From: Rubrivivax albus
GTDB taxonomy: Bacteria > Pseudomonadota > Gammaproteobacteria > Burkholderiales > Burkholderiaceae_C
Length of the DNA stretch: 64,000 nt
Direction of reading: 5' to 3'
NCBI RefSeq assembly: GCF_004016515.1
Contig: NZ_SACT01000009.1
Span: 1 to 64,000 of the forward strand
Below the pieces are notes generated by a model. It did no database searches. It worked only from the letters and a program-made list of their open reading frames with translations, and was not told the DNA's origin. This document shows, piece by piece, positions 24,608 to 33,152 of the stretch; position 1 is the first letter of the stretch, and each line of letters opens with the position of its first letter. The position numbers and the translations under genes were made by a program.

Positions 24608-25279
24608 ATGGCCGCCTCCCCGATCCAGCTGCCCCTGCCGCTCGGTGGCCGTGCCGCACCGACCTTCGACGACTTCCTGGTCGGCGACAATGTCGCGGTG
24701 TTGGCCCACCTGCGTGGCCTGCAGATGCCCGGTGCGCCGGTCTATCTCTGGGGGCCACCGGGATGCGGCAAGAGCCATCTGCTGCAGGCGCTGGCCGGCG
24801 GCGTGCGGCGAGCCGGCCAGCTGGCCTGTGACTTCGAGCCTGGCCGTGTTCTGCCGGCCGATGCCACGCTGGCGCTGATCGACGACGCCGAGACACTGGA
24901 CGACGCGGCGCAGGCGGATGCCTTCCGCTGGTTCGTCGACGCGGCCACGGCCGGCGTGCAGATCGCGGCTGCCGGCCGCCTGCCGCCGGTGGACCTGCCG
25001 CTGCGCGAGGACCTGCGCACCCGCCTGGGCTGGGGCCCCACCTTCGCCGTGCAGCCCTTGGGCGAGGCCCAGGTGCGCGCGGTGCTGCGCCGCGAGGCCG
25101 ACCGGCGCGGCATCTTCCTGGCCGACGAGGTCATGGACTACGTGATGGCCCGCTTCACCCGCGACCTGCGCCACCTGATGCAGCTGCTCGACCACCTGGA
25201 CCGATTCGCGCTGGCGCGTTCGCGCCACGTCACCGTGCCGCTGGTGCGCCAGATGCTCGACGAGAACCTGCCGCTGTGA
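24608..25279 (+). CDS. hda: DnaA regulatory inactivator Hda
   Basis: AAA+ protein of 223 residues from the ATG at 24608. With the DNA-loaded sliding clamp it stimulates ATP hydrolysis by DnaA and so prevents re-initiation of replication. The N-terminal clamp-binding motif QLPLPLGG is at about 6-13. Walker A is WGPPGCGKSHLLQA, a degenerate Walker B reads LALIDDAETLDD, and the sensor and lid helices end in RQMLDENLPL. The Walker A and clamp motif distinguish it from DnaA, which is longer and has a DNA-binding domain. Confidence 0.93.
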   Translation: MAASPIQLPLPLGGRAAPTFDDFLVGDNVAVLAHLRGLQMPGAPVYLWGPPGCGKSHLLQALAGGVRRAGQLACDFEPGRVLPADATLALIDDAETLDDAAQADAFRWFVDAATAGVQIAAAGRLPPVDLPLREDLRTRLGWGPTFAVQPLGEAQVRAVLRREADRRGIFLADEVMDYVMARFTRDLRHLMQLLDHLDRFALARSRHVTVPLVRQMLDENLPL

Positions 25280-25307
25280 CGTGCCAGCATCCCAGAACCG
25301 CCACCCG

Positions 25308-25985
25308 ATGCCCCGCCACCTGACCCTGTTCGACCTCGACGGCACCCTGCTGCCCACCGACTCCGACCATGCCTTCGGCGAATACCTGGTGCGCATCGGC
25401 TGGGCCGACGGCGAGGCCCATCGCCGCGCCAACGACCGCTTCTACGCCGACTACCTGGCCGGCCGGTTGGACATGGACGCCTACGTGGACTTCGCCACCG
25501 CGCCCTGGCGCCGGCGCGGCACGGCCGAACTGGCCGATGTCACCGAACGCTTCCTGGCCGACGTGGCACGGCCGGCGCTGCATCCGGCGGCCCTGGCCCT
25601 GGTGCAGCGGCACAGGGATGCCGGTGACCTGATCGCCATCGTCACCGCCACCAACGAGTTCGTGACGCGGCCAATCGCCGGCCTGTTCGGCATCGAGCAC
25701 CTGATCGCCACCGAACTCGCGCGCGACGGCGCAGGCCAGGTGACCGGCGCGATCCGCGGCACGCCGGCGTTCCGGGATGGCAAGATCGCGCGTGTGGACG
25801 CATGGCTGGCCGCGTTGGGCCAACAGCTGTCCGATTTCGAGCGCTGCACGTTCTACAGCGATTCGACCAACGACCTGCCGCTGCTCGAGCACGTCAGCCA
25901 TCCCGTGGCCACCAACCCGGTGCCGGCCCTGGCGGCGATTGCCGCAGAGCGCGGCTGGCCGGTCCTGCACCTCTTCAAGACATGA
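25308..25985 (+). CDS. HAD-IB family phosphatase, SerB-like
   Basis: Hydrolase of 225 residues from the ATG at 25308 (a GTG at 25281 is possible). HAD motif I is LFDLDGTLLPTDSD with the two catalytic aspartates, motif II is IVTATNEF, and motif III/IV is FRDGKIARVDAW with FYSDSTNDLPLLEHV. It belongs to the HAD-IB class with phosphoserine phosphatase-like proteins. Its stop overlaps the pcnB ATG (ATGA), a neighbour pair seen often in this group. The substrate is unknown; phosphoserine or histidinol phosphate are possibilities. Confidence 0.85.
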   Translation: MPRHLTLFDLDGTLLPTDSDHAFGEYLVRIGWADGEAHRRANDRFYADYLAGRLDMDAYVDFATAPWRRRGTAELADVTERFLADVARPALHPAALALVQRHRDAGDLIAIVTATNEFVTRPIAGLFGIEHLIATELARDGAGQVTGAIRGTPAFRDGKIARVDAWLAALGQQLSDFERCTFYSDSTNDLPLLEHVSHPVATNPVPALAAIAAERGWPVLHLFKT

Positions 25986-27574
25986 TCAAGAAACTCATCG
26001 GCAAGCTGCTGGGCAAGTCCCCGGCACCGCCCCCCGTGCCCGCGGGTCCGCCCCTGGGCCAGCGCCGGGACATCCCGGCGGCCGAACACGGCATCGACCC
26101 CAAGCTGCTGGACGACAACGCCGTGCGCGTGGTGCGCACCCTCAAGGAGGCCGGGCACGAAGCCTACATCGTCGGCGGCGCCGTGCGCGACCTGCTGGTG
26201 GGCCTGCGGCCGAAGGACTTCGACGTCGCCACCGACGCCACGCCGGAGCAGGTCAAGGCGCTGTTCCGCCGCGCCTTCATCATTGGCCGGCGCTTCCGCC
26301 TGGTGCACGTGATCTTCGGCCGTGGCCGGGAGCACGAGGTGATCGAGGTGTCGACCTTCCGGGCGCTGCTGGACCCCGCCGCCGCCGACGCCGTCGCCGG
26401 CAACGAGAAGACCTCCAAGGCCGAGCTCAGCGGCAAGAGCCATGCCGTGGACGCCACCGGCCGCGTGCTCCGCGACAACGTCTGGGGCCCGCAGATCGAG
26501 GACGCGGCGCGCCGCGACTTCACGATCAATGCGATGTACTACGACCCGCTGACGCAGACCGTGGTCGACTACCACGGCGGCCTGGCCGACGTGCGCGCCA
26601 AGGTGCTGCGCCTGATCGGCGACCCGCCCACGCGGTTCCGCGAGGACCCCGTGCGCATCGTGCGCACCGTGCGTTTCGCGGCCAAACTGGGTTTCGGGCT
26701 CGACCCGGCCACGCGCCAGGCGATCGCGCCGCATGCGGCGCTGCTGGCCAACGTCCCGATCTCGCGTTTGTTCGACGAGATGGTCAAGCTGCTGCAGACC
26801 GGGCACGCCCAGGCCAGCCTGACGCAACTGCGCGAACACCGCCTGCCGCACGGCGTGTTCCCGATCCTGGACCTGGTGCTGGCCCAGGCCGAGGCGGGCG
26901 GGCAGGGCGACCGTTTCGTGCAGTTGGCACTGGCCGACACCGACCGCCGCGTCGCCGCCGGCAAGCCGGTGGCGCCGAGCTTCCTGCTCGCCTGCCTGCT
27001 GTGGCACGAGGTGCAGGGGCGCTGGACGTCGCTGAAGGCCGGCGGCGAGCCGCCGATGCCGGCGCTGCAGCAGGCCATCGACGCGGTGTTCGACGCCCGC
27101 ATCGGCGACATCTCCGGCCGCGGCAAGCTGGCCGCGGACATGCGCGAGATCTGGATGATGCAGCCGCGCTTCGAACGCCGGTTCGGCAACGGGCCCTATT
27201 CGCTGGTGGACTCGCCACGCTACCGCGCCGGCTACGACTTCCTGAAGCTGCGGGGCGATGCCGGCGAGATCGGGACCGACCTGGCCGAGTGGTGGGAGGA
27301 CTTCGCACTTGGCGGCGACGACGACCGCGAGGCCATGATCGCCGCCGCCCGCGAGGCGCACCAGCGCGGGCCGCGGCGCGTGCAGGGGCCGAAGTCGGCC
27401 GTGCGTGGTGAGGGCGGCGCGCCGGCACCGCGCGACGACTCGGCCGAAGCTGAAGACAACGACGCGCCCGCCGCGCCGGCCCGCAAGCGCCGCCGCCGGC
27501 GTCGCAAGCCTGGCGGTGGCGCCGGGGAGGGCAGTGCGCCGGCCACCGGCGGTGGCCCCGAGGGCGCCGCTTGA
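25982..27574 (+). CDS. pcnB: Poly(A) polymerase I
   Basis: Nucleotidyltransferase of 530 residues that adds 3' poly(A) tails to RNA and promotes decay. The class II signature YIVGGAVRDLLVGLRPKDFDVATDATPEQVKALFRR contains the metal aspartates DFDVATD. Following are RRDFTINAMYYDP and RFREDPVRIVRTVRFAAKLGF. The extended C-terminal body and the basic tail KRRRRRRKPGGG distinguish it from the shorter CCA-adding enzyme. It overlaps the HAD gene upstream and folK downstream by four bases each, so three genes are coupled. Confidence 0.93.
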   Translation: MIKKLIGKLLGKSPAPPPVPAGPPLGQRRDIPAAEHGIDPKLLDDNAVRVVRTLKEAGHEAYIVGGAVRDLLVGLRPKDFDVATDATPEQVKALFRRAFIIGRRFRLVHVIFGRGREHEVIEVSTFRALLDPAAADAVAGNEKTSKAELSGKSHAVDATGRVLRDNVWGPQIEDAARRDFTINAMYYDPLTQTVVDYHGGLADVRAKVLRLIGDPPTRFREDPVRIVRTVRFAAKLGFGLDPATRQAIAPHAALLANVPISRLFDEMVKLLQTGHAQASLTQLREHRLPHGVFPILDLVLAQAEAGGQGDRFVQLALADTDRRVAAGKPVAPSFLLACLLWHEVQGRWTSLKAGGEPPMPALQQAIDAVFDARIGDISGRGKLAADMREIWMMQPRFERRFGNGPYSLVDSPRYRAGYDFLKLRGDAGEIGTDLAEWWEDFALGGDDDREAMIAAAREAHQRGPRRVQGPKSAVRGEGGAPAPRDDSAEAEDNDAPAAPARKRRRRRRKPGGGAGEGSAPATGGGPEGAA

Positions 27575-28059
27575 GCCTGCCGGTGCGTGCCTGGGTGGGC
27601 CTGGGGGCCAACCTGGGCGACGCGCCGGCCACGCTGTCGGCGGCCTTCGACGCTCTGGCGGCACTGCCGCAATCGGTGCTGGTGGCGCGGTCCTCGCTGT
27701 GGCGAAGCGCCCCGATCGAGTCGAGCGGGCCGGACTACGTCAACGCCGTGGCCGCGCTGGACACCAGCCTGTCACCCGGCGCGTTGCTGGCAGCGTTGCA
27801 GGCCATCGAGGCCGCTCACGGGCGCACCCGGCCGTACCGCAACGCGCCGCGCACGCTGGACCTGGACCTGCTGCTGCACGGCGATACCGTGCTGCAGACG
27901 CCGGCACTGACCCTGCCGCATCCGCGCCTGCACCTGCGCGCCTTCGTGCTGGAACCGCTGGCGGAACTGGCGGCTGAGCTGGTCATCCCCGGCCTGGGTC
28001 CGCTGGCGCCCTGGCGCGCCACCGCTGCGGCTCAGGCGGTGTCGCGACTGGCGCCCTGA
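27571..28059 (+). CDS. folK: 2-amino-4-hydroxy-6-hydroxymethyldihydropteridine pyrophosphokinase
   Basis: Folate-pathway kinase of 162 residues that pyrophosphorylates the pterin. Signature parts visible are VGLGANLGD at the N-terminus, the loop with RSSLWRSAPI, DYVNAVAAL and the catalytic RTLDLDLLLHGD followed by LPHPRLHLRAFVLEPL. The start is a TTG that overlaps the pcnB stop (TTGA); the GTG at 27583 is an alternative. The 3' end overlaps the convergent small membrane-protein gene by 28 bp. Confidence 0.93.
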   Translation: MSLPVRAWVGLGANLGDAPATLSAAFDALAALPQSVLVARSSLWRSAPIESSGPDYVNAVAALDTSLSPGALLAALQAIEAAHGRTRPYRNAPRTLDLDLLLHGDTVLQTPALTLPHPRLHLRAFVLEPLAELAAELVIPGLGPLAPWRATAAAQAVSRLAP

Positions 28060-28487
28060 ACGGCCGCCGTGGCCGGCGCTGGCTCGAGCTCCCACTCGAA
28101 AAGCTTCTGCACGCCGAAGGCGATGCTGCTCATCAGCACGGTGGCGCCGATCAGCAACGCCGCGATCACGCCCAGCACGGCGCCCCAGCCGCTGGCCTGC
28201 ACGGGTTGCGCGAAACGCTCGGCCCACCGTTCGTCCGGGGTGAGCCCGTAGACGATGGCGTGCAGCATGGCCTGGGCGATCATCAGGCCCAGCAGCGGCA
28301 TCAGCAGCCAGGCCAGGTGGTCGTCCTGGCCCAGGACCATGAAGCGCTCCAGGCCGAAGACGCCCAGGCTCGTCGGCAGCAGGTGCAGCCAGGCCGGGAT
28401 GTTGCCCAGCCCCTTCAGGTAAAGCCGGTGCAGGCCCAGCGTGCCACCCAGCAGCGCCAGCCACACGGCGATGGTCTTCGAGCGCAT
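28032..28487 (-). CDS. Small membrane protein, TM2-like
   Basis: Protein of 151 residues with three or four hydrophobic segments. The start, MRSKTIAVWLALLGGTLGLHRLYLKG, resembles the TM2 domain pattern in which a membrane helix is followed by a G-x-H-R-x-Y-L turn. A further segment is LGVIAALLIGATVLMSSIAFG near the C-terminus. It follows the acetyltransferase gene with a one-base overlap and converges on folK with a 28 bp overlap. Function unknown. Confidence 0.7.
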   Translation of the reverse strand: MRSKTIAVWLALLGGTLGLHRLYLKGLGNIPAWLHLLPTSLGVFGLERFMVLGQDDHLAWLLMPLLGLMIAQAMLHAIVYGLTPDERWAERFAQPVQASGWGAVLGVIAALLIGATVLMSSIAFGVQKLFEWELEPAPATAAVQGASRDTA

Positions 28488-29026
28488 CAGGCCAGCACCG
28501 TGTCGACCGGGTCGCAGCTGTCGCCAGGGCCCAGGGCCTTCTGCATCAGGATCACGTCCAGCCAGCGGTCGAACTTCCAGCCCGAGGCCTTCAGCACGCC
28601 GGTGTGCTCGAAACCCAGCGCACGGTGCACGCCGATCGAGCCGGCATTGGCGGCATCGCCGATCACGGCCAGCATCTGGCGGGCCCCCAGGGCCTCGCAG
28701 CGCGCCATCAGTTCGGCCAGCAGCAGGCGGCCGATGCGCTGACCCTGGGCACGCGGGGCCAGGTAGATCGAGTCCTCCACGCAGAAGCGGTAGGCGCGGC
28801 GCGGGCGGAAGTGGTTGGCATAGGCGTAGCCCAGCACGTCACCAGCGGGCTGGGCCTCGGCCACCAGCCAGGGCAGGCCCTTGCCGGTGACGTCGGCAAT
28901 GCGCCGCGCCATCTCCGCCTCGTCCGGTGGTTCCAGCTCGAAGGTGCCGGTGCCATGCAGCACGTGGTGGGCGTAGATGGCGGTGATGGCCGGCAGGTCG
29001 GCCGGCTGGCTGGGGCGGATGCGCAC
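28487..29026 (-). CDS. GNAT N-acetyltransferase, phosphinothricin acetyltransferase-like
   Basis: Acetyl-CoA-dependent acetyltransferase of 179 residues. The order IRPSQPADLPAITAIYAHHV, then GTGTFELEPPDEAEMARRI, then the acetyl-CoA loop LAPRAQGQRIGRLLLAELM and the end HRALGFEHTGVLKASGWKFDRWLDVILMQ matches the Pat/MnaT branch. Members acetylate phosphinothricin, methionine sulfone or sulfoximine. It is divergent from rpsP, sharing the control region 29027-29226, and overlaps the small membrane gene by one base. True substrate is not known; antibiotic resistance is not implied. Confidence 0.85.
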   Translation of the reverse strand: MRIRPSQPADLPAITAIYAHHVLHGTGTFELEPPDEAEMARRIADVTGKGLPWLVAEAQPAGDVLGYAYANHFRPRRAYRFCVEDSIYLAPRAQGQRIGRLLLAELMARCEALGARQMLAVIGDAANAGSIGVHRALGFEHTGVLKASGWKFDRWLDVILMQKALGPGDSCDPVDTVLA

Positions 29027-29034
29027 GGGAGGCC

Positions 29035-29065
29035 TTGTCGAACGTGAGACCGCGGAGTCTATAAT
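29035..29065 (+). promoter_or_regulatory. Promoter of the rpsP operon
   Basis: A perfect TATAAT lies at 29060-29065. TTGTCG at 29035-29040 is 19 bp upstream, a little far for a -35 box. Transcription from here gives a leader of about 150 bases before rpsP (29227). The 29066-29226 leader is GC-rich, and I recognise no known RNA element in it. Confidence 0.55.
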
Positions 29066-29226
29066 GCGCGGTTTTCGGCAGCGGCCCCGGAGGACACCGG
29101 GGCGTATCTACGTGGCCGAATGTTCCGGCCTGCCGCGCAGCACGTGTCCCTGCGCTTGGCAGTCCAGCCGGCCTGGCGCCGCCCCGGAAGGTGCGCCTCG
29201 GGCCTCAGGCAATAGCGAGGATATCC

Positions 29227-29490
29227 ATGGTCGTGATCCGACTGGCCCGTGGCGGTTCCAAGAAGCGCCCGTTCTACAACATCGTCGTCGCCGACTCGCG
29301 CGAGCGTCGCGACGGCCGTTTCATCGAGCGCGTGGGTTTCTACAACCCCGTGGCCTCGGGCGCGGCCGAGAAGCTGCGTGTGGCGCAGGACCGCGTCAGC
29401 CATTGGGCCAGCGTGGGCGCCCAACTGTCGCCCACCGTGGCCCGCCTGGTCGGCGAGGCCCAGAAGGCGGCCGCACCGGCCGCGGCCTGA
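29227..29490 (+). CDS. rpsP: 30S ribosomal protein S16
   Basis: Small-subunit protein of 87 residues from the ATG at 29227. MVVIRLARGGSKKRPFYNIVVADSRERRDGRFIERVGFYNP is the plain S16 signature. The C-terminus is Ala-rich, as in other betaproteobacteria. An in-frame start 36 bp upstream is not used in the family. It opens the classical rpsP-rimM-trmD-rplS operon, followed by rimM after 25 bp. Confidence 0.97.
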   Translation: MVVIRLARGGSKKRPFYNIVVADSRERRDGRFIERVGFYNPVASGAAEKLRVAQDRVSHWASVGAQLSPTVARLVGEAQKAAAPAAA

Positions 29491-29515
29491 CCGCTAACTG
29501 CACCCGGGCGCTGCG

Positions 29516-30109
29516 GTGACCGTCGCGTCGAGTGTGTCGGCGCCGCCACCGGAGCGTCCCGACGACGCGGTCGAAGTCGGCCGCGTCGCTGGCGCCTGGG
29601 GCATCAAGGGGGCGATCAAGGTGTTGCCTTTCGCCGCCGACCCGCAGGCGCTGTTCTCCACCAAACGCTGGTTCATCGAGCCTCCGGCGACCCGCAAGCC
29701 CGGCGCACCCACGGTGCTGCCGACGTTGCTGCGCATCGTCTCGGCGCGCGAGCAGGGGGACCACGTCGTCGCCACCGCCCAGGAATTGGACGACCGTGAT
29801 GCCGCCGAAGCCCTGAAGGGTGCACGCGTCCTGGTCTCCCGAGCCAGCTTCCCAACGCCGGAGGACGGCGAGTTCTATTGGGTGGACCTGATCGGCTGCC
29901 GCGTGGTCAACCGCGCCGGCGCTGAACTCGGCAGCGTCGATCACCTGCTCGAGACAGGCCCGCACTGCGTGCTGGTGATCCGGCCGGCCCACGACGGTCA
30001 GGGCGAATGCATGGTGCCTTTCGTCGAGGCCTATGTCGATGCCGTCGACACCGCGGCACGCCGCATCGACGTCGACTGGGACCCGGGCTGGGACCGCGAG
30101 CCGGTCTGA
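29516..30109 (+). CDS. rimM: Ribosome maturation factor RimM
   Basis: 16S rRNA processing factor of 197 residues starting at a GTG. It binds S19 during maturation of the 30S head. The N-terminal RimM domain starts VEVGRVAGAWGIKGAIKVLPF, and the C-terminal PRC-barrel contains GEFYWVDLIGCRVVN and ends VPFVEAYVDAVDTAARRIDVDWDPGW. Length is slightly above the usual 175 because of an N-terminal leader and an insert at about 55-75. It sits between rpsP and trmD in the standard order. Confidence 0.95.
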   Translation: MTVASSVSAPPPERPDDAVEVGRVAGAWGIKGAIKVLPFAADPQALFSTKRWFIEPPATRKPGAPTVLPTLLRIVSAREQGDHVVATAQELDDRDAAEALKGARVLVSRASFPTPEDGEFYWVDLIGCRVVNRAGAELGSVDHLLETGPHCVLVIRPAHDGQGECMVPFVEAYVDAVDTAARRIDVDWDPGWDREPV

Positions 30110-30149
30110 ACCAAGCCCGTTCGCCGCGCCCGACGCTTCTGACGGCCGC

Positions 30150-30902
30150 ATGCGCTTCGACATCGTCACGATCTTCCCGGAACTGTTCGCCCCGCACCTG
30201 ACGCAGGGGGTCACGCGGCGCGCGTTCGAGACACGGCAGGTCGACGTCCGGCTGTGGCCGCTGCGGGACTTCGCCGTCGATGCCTACCGTCGTGTCGACG
30301 ACCGCCCCTTCGGCGGCGGCCCGGGCATGGTGATGCTGGCCGAGCCGCTGGAAGCGGCGCTGGCGGCTGTCCGGGCGGAGCGGGGTGCGCCACCCGCGGT
30401 GGTGCACTTCACGCCAGCCGGCCAGCGCCTGGACCAGGCACAGGTGCACCAGTTCGCCGCGGGCGACGGCGCCGTTTTGCTGTGCGGCCGATACGAGGGC
30501 ATCGACCAGCGCGTGCTGGACCGGCACGTCACGCACCAGATCAGCCTCGGCGACTACGTGATCTCCGGCGGCGAACTGGCGGCGCTGGTGCTGCTGGACG
30601 CGGTGGCTCGGCTGCAGCCCGGCGTGCTGTCGGCCCCCTCGCACGAGCAGGACAGCTTTTCCGATGGCCTGCTCGAAGGCCCGGCCTACAGTCGGCCGGT
30701 GCAATTGCCGCGCGCCGACGGGGCAAGCGATGGTGTGCCGGAGGTTCTGCTGTCCGGCCACCACGCGCGCATCGCACGCTGGCGGCGCGAGCAGTCGCTG
30801 GCGCTGACAGCCCGCCGCCGGCCCGACCTGATCGAGGCTGCACGCGCCGCAGGACGGCTGAGCCGGGAGGATGAGCGCTTCCTGACCACTCTCGGGCTAT
30901 AA
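30150..30902 (+). CDS. trmD: tRNA (guanine-N1)-methyltransferase
   Basis: SPOUT-class enzyme of 250 residues from the ATG at 30150, methylating G37 of tRNAs with S-adenosylmethionine to prevent frameshifting. MRFDIVTIFPELF, the RVDDRPFGGGPGMVM segment, CGRYEGIDQR and the knot GDYVISGGELAALVLLDAV are all diagnostic. The C-terminal domain ends with ARIARWRREQSL and the basic tail. Its stop codon is part of a TATAAT sequence that may serve as promoter for rplS. Confidence 0.97.
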   Translation: MRFDIVTIFPELFAPHLTQGVTRRAFETRQVDVRLWPLRDFAVDAYRRVDDRPFGGGPGMVMLAEPLEAALAAVRAERGAPPAVVHFTPAGQRLDQAQVHQFAAGDGAVLLCGRYEGIDQRVLDRHVTHQISLGDYVISGGELAALVLLDAVARLQPGVLSAPSHEQDSFSDGLLEGPAYSRPVQLPRADGASDGVPEVLLSGHHARIARWRREQSLALTARRRPDLIEAARAAGRLSREDERFLTTLGL

Positions 30903-30903
30903 T
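30898..30903 (+). promoter_or_regulatory. Possible internal -10 element for rplS, overlapping the trmD stop
   Basis: TATAAT at 30898-30903 includes the trmD stop codon TAA (30900-30902). A -35 partner is weak (GCGCTT at 30875-30880, 17 bp away). If active, it would give extra L19 transcripts with a leader of about 45-50 bases. Confidence 0.35.
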
Positions 30904-30957
30904 GGAAGGCTTTTCGATCCTCTGGCACCCACCAAAACCGATTCAACCCGGGTGGCC

Positions 30958-31332
30958 ATGATCGTGATGGAGAACCCCTTGGATCTGATCGCCACCCTCG
31001 AGCAGGAAGAGATTGCTCGCCTGAACAAGACCATCCCAGCCTTCGCCCCCGGCGACACCGTGATCGTCAGCGTCAACGTCGTCGAAGGCACCCGCAAGCG
31101 CGTGCAGGCCTACGAAGGCGTCGTCATCGCCAAGCGCAACCGCGGCCTGAACAGCAGCTTCATCGTGCGCAAGATCTCCAGCGGCGAAGGCGTGGAGCGC
31201 ACCTTCCAGCTCTACAGCCCGCTGATCGCCAAGATCGAGGTCAAGCGCCGCGGCGACGTGCGCCGCGCCAAGCTGTACTACCTGCGCGAGCGCAGCGGCA
31301 AGTCGGCCCGCATCAAGGAGAAGCTGGCCTGA
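30958..31332 (+). CDS. rplS: 50S ribosomal protein L19
   Basis: Large-subunit protein of about 124 residues at the subunit interface. LEQEEIARLNKTIPAFAPGDTVIVSVNVVEGTRKRVQAYEGVVIAKRNRGLNSSFIVRKIS is the L19 core, and the end KLYYLRERSGKSARIKEKL is typical. The start could be the ATG at 30958, the ATG at 30967 or the GTG at 30952. It is the last gene of the rpsP operon and ends at a strong terminator 30 bp later. Confidence 0.97.
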   Translation: MIVMENPLDLIATLEQEEIARLNKTIPAFAPGDTVIVSVNVVEGTRKRVQAYEGVVIAKRNRGLNSSFIVRKISSGEGVERTFQLYSPLIAKIEVKRRGDVRRAKLYYLRERSGKSARIKEKLA

Positions 31333-31361
31333 CGGTGGGCCTGGCGCCCATGTCGCATATG

Positions 31362-31387
31362 AAGGCCGCCCGGCAGGGCGGCCTTTT
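31362..31387 (+). terminator. Intrinsic terminator of the rpsP-rplS operon
   Basis: AAGGCCGCCC and GGGCGGCCTT form a ten-base-pair stem around a four-base loop, with the sequence ending in TTTT. It lies 30 bp after the rplS stop. Confidence 0.9.
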
Positions 31388-31408
31388 GCATGGTCGATCG
31401 AGTTGCCC

Positions 31409-32092
31409 ATGAGCACGGTGCCGCGCATCGTCGATCCGAAGGCCGTCCCGGTGGCGGGCACCGATGCCCATCTGCCGCCAGTGCCAGCCGAACGCCTGGC
31501 CACCGAGTTCCTGCGGGCGCGTCTGCCCGACGCGCCGCTGTGGACGCCGGAATGGCCTGGCGATGGCGGGCGCCTCGGCGCCAGGGATCCGATGGCGGCG
31601 TCGGTGCTCATGCCGCTGGTGGCTCGCGACGACGGGCTGCACGTGCTGCTGACGCGACGCACCGCGCACCTGCGCGACCACGCAGGCCAGATCAGCTTCC
31701 CGGGCGGGCGCGCCGAGCCGGAGGATGCCGACCCTGCCGCCACCGCGTTGCGCGAAGCGCAGGAGGAGGTGGGCCTGGTGCCTGCCCAGGTCGAGGTCCT
31801 CGGGCACCTGCCGACCTACACGACGGTGACGAGCTATGTCGTGACGCCGGTGGTGGCCCTGGTGCGGCCGCCCTTCGACCTGCAGCCCGATCCGTTCGAG
31901 GTCGACGAGGCCTTCGAGGTGCCGCTGTCCTTCCTGATGAACCCGGCCCACCACCGACGGCACGAGTGGGAGATGGAAGGCATCCGCCGCCGCTTCCTGT
32001 CGATGCCCTGGCAGGGCCCTGGCGGCGAGTACTTCATCTGGGGCGCCACGGCTGCCATGTTGCGCAACCTCTACGCCTTCCTGGTGCGTTGA
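31409..32092 (+). CDS. Nudix hydrolase, probable CoA pyrophosphatase
   Basis: Hydrolase of 227 residues from the ATG at 31409. The Nudix box is GGRAEPEDADPAATALREAQEEVGL at about residues 101-125, with the REaqEE metal site. Immediately before it is VLLTRRTAHLRDHAGQISFP, the NuCoA motif specific to CoA pyrophosphatases (NudL type). These cleave CoA and its derivatives to phosphopantetheine and 3',5'-ADP. It follows the ribosomal operon terminator and so has its own promoter. Confidence 0.9.
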   Translation: MSTVPRIVDPKAVPVAGTDAHLPPVPAERLATEFLRARLPDAPLWTPEWPGDGGRLGARDPMAASVLMPLVARDDGLHVLLTRRTAHLRDHAGQISFPGGRAEPEDADPAATALREAQEEVGLVPAQVEVLGHLPTYTTVTSYVVTPVVALVRPPFDLQPDPFEVDEAFEVPLSFLMNPAHHRRHEWEMEGIRRRFLSMPWQGPGGEYFIWGATAAMLRNLYAFLVR

Positions 32093-32150
32093 ACGGCGGC
32101 GCCGGGGTGGGGCACCAGGCCCGCCGGCCCGCTCGCTATCATTTGCACCA

Positions 32151-33140
32151 ATGAGCTTCTTTGCGGTCCTGTTCGCGCTCCTGATCGAGCAGGTCAAGCC
32201 GCTGCCGCGCGACAACCCGATCCACCACGCCCTGGTGGCCTGGGTGGGCTGGACGGGCCGCACCTTCGATGCCGGCAAGCCGCACCACGCCTGGGTGGTG
32301 TGGACGATCGGCGTGTTCACGCCGACCGTGGCTGTGGCCGTGGGCTGGTGGTGGGTCAACCACTGGTCGGCCGTGGCCGGGCTGCTGCTGATGGCCGCGC
32401 TGCTGTACCTCACGCTGGGGTTCCGCCAGTTCAGCCACTTCTTCACCGACATCCGCGAGGCGCTCACGCGGGGTGACGAGGTCGAGGCGCGCCGGCTGCT
32501 GGCCGAGTGGCGGCACCTGGACGCCAGCGAGCTGCCGCGCACCGATCTGCTGCGCCACGTGATCGAGCACGCGCTGCTGGCGGCGCACCGGCATGTCTTC
32601 GGCGTGTTCTTCTGGTTCGTGCTGCTGGCCGCGCTGGGCCTCGGCCCGGCGGGCGCGGTCTTCTACCGCATGGCCGAGTTCGCCAGCCGCTACTGGGGCT
32701 ACCGGCACCGCGCGATGGACGCCCCCGCCAACGAGGGCCTGCTCGCGGTGGCGCAGCGCGCCTTCAGCCGCATCGACCACGTGCCGGCCCGCATGACGGC
32801 CTTCGGCTTCGCCATCGTCGGCAATTTCGAGGAGGCGGTGGCCGGCTGGCGGCGCGATGCGGTGCTCTGGCGTCACGCCAACGAGGGCATCATCCTGGCG
32901 GCTGCGGCGGGTGCCGTGGGTGTGCAACTGGGCGGCACGGCGGCGCCCGGCGTGACGCCGGACCGTTCCAAGACCTTCACCAGTGGCGTCGAGGACGATC
33001 TGGCCAGCGCCGAAGGCGCCACGCCGGGCATGCCGCCGCAACTGGGGCACATGCAGTCGGTGGTGGGCCTGGTGTGGCGCTCGGTGCTGCTGTGGTTGCT
33101 GCTGCTGGCGCTGCTGTCGGTGGCAGCGCTGGTGGCCTGA
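32151..33140 (+). CDS. CobD/CbiB-family membrane protein
   Basis: Membrane protein of 329 residues. FALLIEQVKPLPRDNPIHHALVAW at the N-terminus and AEFASRYWGYRHRAMDAPANEGLLAVAQRAF resemble the CobD/CbiB and AmpE groups. Four to five hydrophobic segments are seen, the last at SVLLWLLLLALLSVAALVA. CobD adds aminopropanol in cobalamin synthesis, but no cobalamin genes lie nearby. This betaproteobacterial branch is normally found next to a Nudix gene and rsgA. A TATCAT box about 12 bp upstream may belong to its promoter. Function is not known. Confidence 0.75.
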   Translation: MSFFAVLFALLIEQVKPLPRDNPIHHALVAWVGWTGRTFDAGKPHHAWVVWTIGVFTPTVAVAVGWWWVNHWSAVAGLLLMAALLYLTLGFRQFSHFFTDIREALTRGDEVEARRLLAEWRHLDASELPRTDLLRHVIEHALLAAHRHVFGVFFWFVLLAALGLGPAGAVFYRMAEFASRYWGYRHRAMDAPANEGLLAVAQRAFSRIDHVPARMTAFGFAIVGNFEEAVAGWRRDAVLWRHANEGIILAAAAGAVGVQLGGTAAPGVTPDRSKTFTSGVEDDLASAEGATPGMPPQLGHMQSVVGLVWRSVLLWLLLLALLSVAALVA

Positions 33141-33152
33141 CCGTCGCGAGGC

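Noticed and set aside
28708..28956. Frames within the GNAT acetyltransferase gene and other Arg-rich short frames across the window
   Set aside because: These are alternative-frame readings of well-supported genes and have no ribosome sites or family features.
29066..29226. Possible RNA element in the rpsP leader
   Set aside because: GC-rich with small possible stems, but no pattern that I can tie to a known leader or to a clear covarying structure.
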